From Gordionus sp. m RMFG-2023 (taxonomy: Eukaryota > Nematomorpha > Gordioida > Chordodea > Parachordodidae): a stretch of DNA of 64,000 bases. Positions 56,271-64,000 of this stretch are shown here, in pieces (positions within the stretch are counted from its first letter, which is position 1; the number at the start of each line of letters is the position of its first letter). The notes below the pieces were generated by a model. It ran no database searches and was not told the DNA's origin. It saw nothing but the letters and a program-made list of their open reading frames with translations. The DNA is taken from positions 58,877,561-58,941,560 of the forward strand of contig NC_088775.1 of the NCBI RefSeq assembly GCF_954871325.1, given 5' to 3'. The translations under genes and the position numbers were made by a program.

Positions 56271-56935
56271 TCATTCCATGTCAAATCCATTAAAAAGGTC
56301 CAATTTCGGTCGACCCATTAAAAATTTTTTAAAAATTGCTATAATTATATAGAGAAATCCGTTTATTTTAGTACGCTAGCACTCCTGGTACCTGATATAC
56401 AGGACCACAAAGGTGCGATAAGTACCTGTAAAATTTTAAAATTGTTTATATCTCAAATATTTTTAAAGCATGAATTCTATTAAAATGAATTTAAATTAAG
56501 GAGGATATATCATCGTATAGATTTTGCTTAAAATTATTTTGTGGTTCAAGATGAAATGCCAAGATTTTACTGTAATAAAGTGCAAGTCATCATTCATCCT
56601 TTTGTGATTAATTACAAGGCACTTAATAATTTAAATCATTTAAGTTATGTAAAAATATCGGAATTTCGCATTCATGATAAAATTGCCATTCATATATTCC
56701 AAATAGTCCTCTACCTAAAAAATAAATATAACGTTGCCCAAAAAAATTCAATCTATTTTTCAGATAGAATAGCATCACAATATAATAATTGCAAAAATTT
56801 AATCAAAATTTTTCGGAATTAAAGCTGAGTGGCACTTCTTGGCTACATCTCATGACTATTGCGATGGAGTTGTAGACACAGTTAACTGTGTGACCAGGGC
56901 TAGTTTACAAAGACCTGTTTCTTAACAAATAACTT
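56271..56935 (+). mobile_element. S-family fragment S-5
   Basis: The left end GGTTCATTCCATGTCAAATC is followed by CAATTTCGGTCGACCC, a variant of the S-3 terminus. Coding remnant 56541-56930: VQDEMPRFYCNKVQVIIHPF, VINYKALNNLNHLSYV, YFSDRIASQYNNCKNLIK, AEWHFLATSHD..CDGV and TRASLQRP. Right end not found. Truncated and frameshifted; the CDG residue block is altered to CDGVVDT. Confidence 0.7.
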
Positions 56936-57675
56936 GTAATAGAGAGTTTTTGCCTATTCTAAGTAAAATATTGAAAGCATAAAATTTATTAATATATATT
57001 ATAATTTTTTATTGAGGAATAATAGATTTCTCATTATGTAAGACGAATATGAGGAGTAAATAAAGCGCATTAATACCAGGAATCTAAAAATTTTATATTT
57101 TTATCCAATTTCTCAGAAAATTATCAAAATTTTATTTAAATTCAACAAAATCTAAAATATTAAATATAGCATTTCACTCGAATATTAAAAAATAAATGGA
57201 TATATAACATGCATCTAGACAATCAATGGTTATCATTAATAAAAATAAATAATAAAAAATTGTACAAAAGATATTTATTATTGTAATGTCTAAGGGGCAT
57301 TTGCCCCCACTGCCCAAAGTAATTGATACATTTAATAGAAATTCAAAAAGTTTAAATATCCTCATTGGCAAATAGCAACAAAACTAGCGCCCTCTATATA
57401 TACAAATAAAAATTTCAATTTTTTGGAAATATTTGGGAAGAACTGATAACGTCGCCACGGTTTTCACAGTATAATAAAAGGTCGAAAACCAACTCCCTTT
57501 ATTGCCTAAAAACAAGGGGAAAGCAATATAACTAAACCGTGAGTTAAAAACTAATTGGTGCCTAATTTTTTTTTCTCACGAAAGACCTTTATGGATTTTT
57601 TTAATCTACAATTAGATTAAATTTAACTATAAATAGTTTTTGAGATATAAGCTTAAAATACTATACATTTATATG
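56936..57675. other. unannotated stretch
   Basis: AT-rich. The palindromic string GGGGCATTTGCCCCC near 57296 could be an element remnant. No coding region recognised. Confidence 0.3.
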
Positions 57676-58215
57676 GGGTCATTCCATATAAAATCATTCA
57701 CTTTACTATGCCACCATCATAGATTTTGCTAAAATTGTTATTTAAATTAATGAAGTGTTGTAATTGACTAATCCAAAATATTAGCAGGGTCTTAAAGTGG
57801 CTCTGCTTGGCCATTTTTCGAAAAAGTGATTTTTTAAAATTTGGATAACTTTAATATTAGATGCACTATATATATCTATCATGGCTCATTTTAATAAGTA
57901 AACTCTTTCACATATTTTGAATAAAACTAATTTTTAATTTATAAATTAAATTGTGGTCAAAAATTTGTAATTAATTTTTTAAAATGTTAGCATAAATTTT
58001 TTCCCCAAATTTCAATATTTTGTAAAGAGTAATAAGAACTGTAAAAGTTAAGTATAAAAAATGCTTACAATAAGAATACCTCTAGATGGCGTTTATAATT
58101 TTAAATAACTTTAAACTTAATTTTTGAAAATATAAGTCAATCTACTTTTTTTTATATTCCATAATATAATATTTGTTGAATAAAATCGCATTTTGACTTA
58201 AAAATAAAATTTCCG
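57676..58215 (+). repeat. left inverted repeat of S-family element S-4
   Basis: GGGTCATTCCATATAAAATC, then the S-1/S-2 terminal sequence in order: GAAGTGTTGTAATTGACTAA, TCTTAAAGTGGCTCTGC, CTAGATGGCGTTTATAA, AATTTCCGCTA. It stops at the piggyBac insertion. More diverged than the S-1 and S-2 repeats. Confidence 0.75.
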
Positions 58216-58309
58216 CTAAACTTATTTCGAGTATTTCTGTCAAAAAATATTCAATGATTCCAAATGTCATCAAGTGGCAAAATGCAAGTTCATTTAAAAA
58301 AATATTTTA

Positions 58310-59998
58310 TTTTATATGAAATGACAAATAACAATTTCGTTTATTATTTAAACATAAGTAAATATTACACTTTTGACACATAATTCTTGAATATGCATCT
58401 ACGCAATACTTGCACCTTTGTTTAATTGTTACGGGCTTTGGGAAATGACCTACTTGGTCATATCTTATATCCGATATGGGGACAATATTTATGGCTTTTC
58501 TTCTCTTTACAACTATACTGGAAGGTCTTCCAGTCTTCTTGTTATTAACTTTTCCTGCTAGCATCAGCCCTTTTGCTATTTGAGATTTAAATACCAATAA
58601 TGTCATAAATTTGATATTATTTGCTTTCATTTGGCGTCTATAAATGAGCCATGCATTTATTACACAAGAATCCAATAAATGGAAAACCATTCGCATATAA
58701 TATCTTTTCCATTTAATATCTGTTCTATATAACTCCACCAGCATATCGTGAAGATCTACTCCATCCATTCCCTCATTATAGTTTTTAATTATAGCGGGAA
58801 TTTCTACATTTATAAAGGCTTTGTCTGATACAGACCATTGTTTAATTTTGGTCGTAGGTAAAACACCTATAAAATTAAATTAGATATTGTAAACAGCTTT
58901 ATTGTCCTGCCATTTGCAGATAATAATACCGTATTTTTCATTTTTATAATCTACAGCGCCTCTTCCTTCCCTTTTTAAACCCTTATCATTTTTAAGTGCG
59001 CATCCTCATAATCGATTAGACCTTACCGTTCCAGACACCAAATATCCCTTTTTTTAAGAATCATAAATAATTGGTATGAGGAGAAAAAATTATATATATA
59101 TAATTTATGGTTTTTATTTGATGGTATTATTTCAGACAGGCGAAGTACGATATCACCACTGATACCTAAATATGATTTTAAAGTATTAGTAGACTTTGCC
59201 TGGTATATTTCAAAATCATACATAAATCCAGAAGAGCCACATAGGGCAAACACTCCTATCCCCCATTTATGGGGTTCGATTTAATGTATTGCCTTAATTT
59301 AGAGCTCCCCTTGAAAGGAATTATGAATTCGTCTACAGCTAACTTCTCTTCGAGTTTATTTTTTTTGAAATTTTTTCTTAGTTGGCATATGAAGGGTTGA
59401 ATTTTGAATAATTTATTGTATCCTTCATCTTCCCTATTTACCATATCTTTGTTATTATTAATATGGAAAAATTTCCGGATCAAAAGGAAACGATTTCGGG
59501 ACATAGTTTCCGCTACTTGTGGAATAGATGTTTCAACAGACCAATATTGTCTTATAGAAGACATCTTAACTAAGCTAGTATATGAATGTATCTTAATAAA
59601 TCTTTCAATTTATCGCTATCTGTATTTATAGATTTACCACAACATTGGAATGAATAAATATTTGTTTCCGATACGAAATTAGTAATTATCTAGTGGTCCA
59701 AAAATTTACGAAAATATGTTAGAGGAGTTGAATCATGTTCAGGAATTTCCAAAATCGGGATAAATTCTGTATTAATTTGTCCGATGTCTTTCTTAGACCA
59801 AATCGGGTTATCTTTTATTTTAGTTATAGTTGTATATTTTACTATATCCTCCAATTGAAGACCTAGTTCATTCGTAATAGAAGATGATGTCGGCAAATCA
59901 TCTCCCAGCAAAGGATAATAATTATCTTCGTTTGAGCTCTCTATATCAGCCTCAGATATATCACCCTCGTGGATAAGTGTAGTCATATCTAAATGCAT
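58310..59998 (-). pseudogene. piggyBac-type transposase
   Basis: Acidic N-terminus MHLDMTTLIHEGDISEADIE; LTYFRKFLDH ends the first piece. Next come SIRQYWSVETSIPQVAETMS, RNRFLLIRKFFHINNN, KLAVDEFIIPFKGSSKLRQY (DDE block with the first catalytic Asp), VFALCGSSGFMYDFEIYQAK, GDIVLRLSEIIPSNKNHKLY, MDGVDLHDMLVELYRTDIKW (third catalytic region), HLLDSCVINAWLIYRR, and a C-terminal Cys-rich finger QRCKYCVDAYSRIMCQKCNI. Breaks: a frameshift at about 59253, a stop near 59690, and missing or shifted sequence at about 58770-59020. All main domains of a piggyBac transposase are represented. Confidence 0.9.
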
Positions 59999-60130
59999 AT
60001 TGATATAAAAAGCATCTCATAATACATGTTATTTATAAAAAAATATTTATTAAAACCTCTTTATATCCAAGAAAACCCACTTATAGATATTAGATAATTA
60101 ATACAGATAATAATTACGAAAATTTAATTA

Positions 60131-60148
60131 CCCCCCCCCCCCCCCCCA
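60131..60148. repeat. poly-C run
   Basis: Eighteen consecutive C (written as a run in the sequence), inside the piggyBac element upstream of its gene. Long homopolymers are prone to sequencing error. Confidence 0.9.
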
Positions 60149-61576
60149 TCCAGTTTTCATAACCCTAAAACTAAATTTCCTAAATAATTTGCCTAAAATT
60201 TCCATTTATTGATAAATTAATATTTTGGTGCATAAGAAATGACCATTGATGCCAAATGGCATTATGCTCAATTTCCAGCACCTAAAATGATTAAAAAGAT
60301 GATAATTTTTAAATAGAAATATTAATATACAAATATATATATTAATAATAAAATTATTACTTATATTTTTAGCAAGATTTGATAACCAGAAATATGAGTT
60401 AAAAATTTGGCACTAAAATGATACGAAAAAATTAATTTTTCTAACTATAATATGATATAATAACATATGATACAAAGCGAGTTAGTGATAAAATACGAAA
60501 CAGCAAATATTAAAAATTAAAAATATGATTACAAAAGTTATCAGTGGCCATTTTTAATGCATAAAAAATATTGAAAAATTATGATTCCAAATGTTATCCA
60601 TGGGCGCGAAAGGGTTAATTATGATTTAAATTTCATTAATTGGTAATATGTGATTTTTTTGAAAATTCCTCTTTCATATTTCAAAATGAAGTACAGAGTT
60701 ACCACTAGACCAATTCCCAGATCACCCTACATCCCTTTATATTATATATTACAAAGTTAATAATATCATATAAGTTATGTAGCCAAATCCGAGTTGCTGA
60801 AACATAATACCTGTTGATTTCATTAAATCATATAAATTATGTAAACAAATCTGAGTTGCTGAAACATAATGCCTGCTTATTTCATTTAATTCAAATAAAA
60901 ATTAATAACTTTCTAAAAATTACTTTTTATCAGAGCCTAAATATATTTAACCGATGGGTCTGTGACTCAATATAAAAACAGGAGAAATTTCATAAATTTC
61001 TGTTATCATCAGGTAGACTTCACTATCTCAACAGAATGACATTTCCTGCCCATTGGAAAAGTGCTTGTGATGGAATAAGGATAACTGTGAAACGCTTGGC
61101 TGCCCGGGCCAGTTTACAATGACTTTATGAAAATCAAATAAAATCTTGTTGCGATTTCTTCAAATTCGTGAGGGAAATATTAAAAATATTCATTTTTCTT
61201 ATGTGTACATCCCACGAAGAGTACCAAGAGGAGAAAGAATTTTTAATGGATCGGTTTCAAATGCTCTTTCCATTCCTGGAACTCAAAAAATTATGCAGTT
61301 TATTCTGTTTGCTTATCACAAATAATACAAAAAAATATGCTGTTCAAACCACACCACAAAATATTCAAAGTCTAATAGACGTGATGTCACCCAATGATAT
61401 AAAAGGGTATGTAACATGCTTTTATGATAATAAATGGTGGGTGGCCTATATTCTAGCGATTATTAGTGTTGATGAGGTAAGTGTAAAATTTTTATACACC
61501 GTAATGAACCTTCTATTTCCTTTTATTATCCTTCAATACCTGATATTCTTATTCTTACAAAAAATGATATTCTAAC

Positions 61577-62541
61577 TAGGGATGTACCGATATTTTTTTA
61601 TCGGATCGGGTCGATATTTCACCCATTTTAAAATAGCGGTTATCGGCCAATATTATAAAATTTTTTGATCCGATACGATAAAAAATGGCGTTTTTAACAA
61701 AAATAGAATGTTATAAAATTTGTAAAAAAAGTTATATCTGAAATCATTTATTTTTATAAATAAAATCGAAATTCATTTTTATGTTTATTTTTTTAATAAT
61801 AATAATTAATTAATAGACATTCTGCCAAATTGTTATTTTTTTTGCATTCTGTTTATAAAAGTGTGCGATAATCTCTTCAAAATCTGTTTTTAAAGCTGGC
61901 GATATTTACAGTCACCATCGCCACAGGCTGACCTCTGATATTCGATATATTAATGTTAAATATTATATTTATTTCAAATTTCATAATATATTTGTTTATT
62001 ACTTATTATGTATATAGATTAATGTTATTACTTATTATATAAAAGTAATTTAACAATAAAAATATTTTATAAACTTTTAGAATTGCAATTGAATTGAATA
62101 TAAACTATAACTGAGTATTATAATATATTTAATGATATAAGTTATGGTTAGTATTGTTAAACGGCTCATTTTGAGCCGATTTTTTAAAACGGCTAACTCA
62201 ATATTTTAGCCAGAAAAATATTGCCTAAGTCTCGAGATTTCGATAATATATGCCTAAACCTTTGTTCCTTCTATGAGCAAAATCTTGAGGCCTGCGTAAT
62301 ATTTTTCTGGACGAAATATTGAGTTAGCCGTTTTTAAAAATCGGCTCAAAACGAGCCATTTAACAACACTAGTTATGGTATAGTTAGATTATAGATGTTA
62401 TACTAATAAAAAGTATATTAATAATTAAAACCATTGGTATCTTTGTAGAATACAAAATTAGATATGATATCGGATCTGTAATCGGCCGTTATCAATTTAA
62501 TATCGGATCGGCCTCCAAAAAGTGGTATTGATACACCCCTA
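61577..62541. mobile_element. 965-bp hAT-type non-autonomous element
   Basis: Ends TAGGGATGTACCGATA and TATTGATACACCCCTA, flanked by perfect 8-bp repeats ATTCTAAC (61569-61576, 62542-62549). The S-2 copy shows the uninterrupted target (GATATTCTAACTGT at 54719). Subterminal repeats read TATCGGATCGG. No transposase; the interior is AT-rich and holds a 223-bp MITE. Confidence 0.94.
62149..62371. mobile_element. 223-bp hAT-type MITE, copy 2
   Basis: Ends TAGTATTGTTAAACGGCTC and GAGCCATTTAACAACACTA, flanked by GTTATGGT (62141-62148, 62372-62379). Exactly the same length as the copy at 29840-30062, and likewise a near-complete hairpin. It is inserted in the 965-bp element. Confidence 0.93.
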
Positions 62542-62767
62542 ATTCTAACTGTCGTCAACCATTTGACCACTACAGAAAGAACTTATTATTTAACTCATGA
62601 AAAATCCGAAATGGCCATAAACAAATTAAGGAAATCAATATAATTAAGCTCTATACTATAAGTAATTTTACAATGAATTAATTCGGTATTATCTAATAAA
62701 TAAAAACAGCTACTGACATATTTTAGCAAAATAAAAAAATCCATTAAGTGTATATAATGTCTAAATA

Positions 62768-62945
62768 GTGAGCCCGATTTGGGTTAATTTTTTAAACTAC
62801 CTGATTAAGATTTAACGAAAATAATATTAATGTAAGCATCGAGATAAGGCAAATGGATGTCCAAGCATTTCTGCTACTTATGAGCAAAATTTTTTTACAT
62901 AATGTTATTTTGGAAATAATTAAAATGGACCTGAATCTGACCTTA
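62768..62945. repeat. 223-bp MITE family, copy 3, ends lost
   Basis: Matches the reverse complement of copy 1: CCCGATTTGGGTTAATTTT, GATTAAGATT, GCATCGAGATAAGGCAAAT, AAGCATTTCTGC, ACATAATGTTATTTTGG. Terminal repeats are no longer recognisable. Confidence 0.75.
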
Positions 62946-62974
62946 ACGGCAGATATGATTATTATAGGACGCTA

Positions 62975-63545
62975 TAATGGAAAATAAACATATTTTAAAA
63001 TTTTATATACAAATTATTATAAAAGAATATCTTTATCGTATTCCATTTTGCACTTATTACTAGAATTTCCCGAGGCCATAATTTGTAGGTATATCTTGTC
63101 GCCGGATTGTGGGGTAAAATAAAAATGTGATGGTCCATGGGGATGCAAAAAAGAAATATATATCCTCAGTAATTTCATTTTTTAGTACTGGCTAACCACC
63201 AAAGATCGTCATAAATACATGTGATCAGTCTTTTATTTAGGACCACATTCTGGACCAACAATTTTTCTAAACATCTGATAATGACGATTTTATTGGTTAC
63301 CCACAGTAAAAAGAGTGAAATTTAGAGATAAATATTTCTTTTTTACATCTATCCCGGTGACCATCACATCCTTCTTTTACCCCACATGTGACATTATAGG
63401 GTAACGATAATAGATCCACAACAGCCACAAGATATACCTACAAATTATGACCTCAGGAAACTTATTAATAATCGCAAAGTGGAATGCTATAAAGATAAGA
63501 GATTTTTTTATAATAGTTTGTATATATAAAATATTAAAATATGTT
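62975..63545. repeat. foldback repeat with S-family C-terminal scrap
   Basis: Left arm about 62975-63100 and right arm about 63430-63545 are inverted (CATAATTTGTAGGTATATCTTG and complement; TTATTATAAAAGAATATC-type). On the minus strand between about 63225 and 63125 a scrap reads LITCIYDDLWWLAS and FLHPHGPS, the C-terminal signature of the S-family protein. This is probably the remains of another S-related element with different ends. Confidence 0.5.
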
Positions 63546-64000
63546 TATTTTTCAATATAACATTATAATAATCATATATGGGCTACCTGCTTACATATCG
63601 CCCCAGAACATTATATTGATTATACTCAATGAATTTTTTATTAGTGATTTTTAAATAACCCCATCTATATAACATTGTTATTTATAATGATAGAAATATA
63701 AATAAAATTAAAAACACAAAATAAACATTCCTAGCGAATATCAGCACCCAAAATAATCCCTCTTAACTAAATATTTTATCTTTACCGGAAATAAGATAAC
63801 AGTTGGAAAATTTTAAGGGTTATGAAATGATATAATTTGTAACTATCATAATAATTTTTTTAAAAAACAACATTTAATGAAATCACTCTCCCATTTCGAA
63901 GACGTATATCTTTTGAAGTTGAGCTAGGGCTATAAAATTTTGATTTTATTAAAATTTACAACTAAATAACAAATATAACAAGTTTCATTCGTTTTTGTGA
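63480..64000. repeat. dispersed repeat, copy without the S-1 insertion
   Basis: Aligns with 37700-38039 and then 39946-40130. At the position of S-1 this copy reads straight on (ACCGGAAATAAGATAACAG..., AAAATTTTAAGGGTTAT). The element family is unknown. It runs to the end of the window. Confidence 0.65.

Larger units (their letters stand above)
58216..60614 (-). mobile_element. piggyBac-type element inserted in S-4
   Basis: The right end reads ATCCATGGGCGCGAAAGGG followed by TTAA (60615-60618); from the other strand this is CCCTTTCGCGCCCATGG next to TTAA, the classical piggyBac end and target. Copies of GATTCCAAATGT.ATC lie near both ends (58255, 60583) in direct orientation. The left CCC end and left TTAA are not recognisable, so the left side is eroded. 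It carries a decayed piggyBac transposase. Confidence 0.85.
60615..62725 (+). pseudogene. S-4 transposase-like remnant, interrupted by a MITE
   Basis: Right of the piggyBac TTAA the S-family gene resumes: remnants equivalent to QDEVQSYH, TLHPFI, YKNRRNFIN (near 60975), a degraded EWHF and ASLQRP region (near 61040-61120), TSHEEYQEEKEFLMDRF (61205), PNDIKGYVTCFYDNKWWVAY (61390-61450). A MITE interrupts at 61577. The tail (near 62560-62640) matches the S-2 C-terminus. A trace of right-arm sequence (GCTACTGACATATTTT, near 62708) is all that remains of the right end. Many shifts; more eroded than S-2. Confidence 0.72.

Noticed and set aside
57174-57371. 65-codon minus-strand frame
   Set aside because: Hydrophobic low-information product in AT-rich DNA, no homology recognised and no coding context.
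46358-64000. Further exons of the ADP/ATP carrier
   Set aside because: I looked for the continuation (RLAND.AK-like, the RRRMMM signature and the third carrier repeat) and found none; short frames in this span belong to transposons.

Overview
This is a eukaryotic nuclear window, very AT-rich and dominated by transposable elements. Evidence: spliced coding sequence with GT-AG introns, LTR retroelements, and eukaryotic transposase superfamilies (P, hAT, piggyBac, pogo, Tc1/IS630). There is no operon structure and nothing bacterial. The only host gene I recognise is an ADP/ATP carrier (mitochondrial adenine nucleotide translocase). Exons 1-2 lie at 31044-31590 and exon 3 at 46221-46357; the rest lies beyond what I can find here. 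Its protein reads more like plant, fungal or protist carriers than vertebrate or insect ones, while the transposon set is the kind usually met in animals. I therefore do not name the organism.

Layout. 0.3-1.7 kb: decayed P-type (THAP9-like) transposase with tiny introns. 1.8-4.0 kb: satellite of about 132-bp monomers. 4.0-14.2 kb: old Ty3/Gypsy material (LTR-like repeat, gag, protease, RT, RNase H, integrase, then an OTU-like domain). It is cut by a tRNA-derived SINE-like insert and by a 3.5-kb hAT element (9259-12785) that split the integrase and left an 8-bp target duplication. 14.2-15.5 kb: tandem repeats. 15.87-24.60 kb: a younger, GC-richer Gypsy element with both LTRs and a 5-bp target duplication, carrying a 790-bp hAT-type MITE. 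It landed in one of two inverted hAT copies that continue to 27.5 kb. 27.5-30.4 kb: solo LTR-like repeat, hAT end, purine tract and a non-autonomous hAT relative.

31.0-46.4 kb: the carrier gene. Its second intron (14.63 kb) holds a 4.3-kb terminal-inverted-repeat element, inside which sits a Tc1-like element whose long inverted repeats are arrays of a 20-bp unit. It also holds a 1.9-kb 'S-family' element and a 5.1-kb pogo element carrying an inverted copy of its own first 2.3 kb, which makes a near-perfect 4.7-kb palindrome. 46.7-63 kb: several copies of the S family, my name for a DNA transposon with ends like GGGTCATTCCAT, inverted repeats of about 600 bp, 4-bp target duplications and a widespread unnamed transposase-like protein. 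One S element is inserted in another, and hAT, piggyBac and MITE elements are inserted on top.

The genes do not form a pathway. The biology is layered transposition inside and around one housekeeping gene, and insertion order can be read from target duplications in at least six places.
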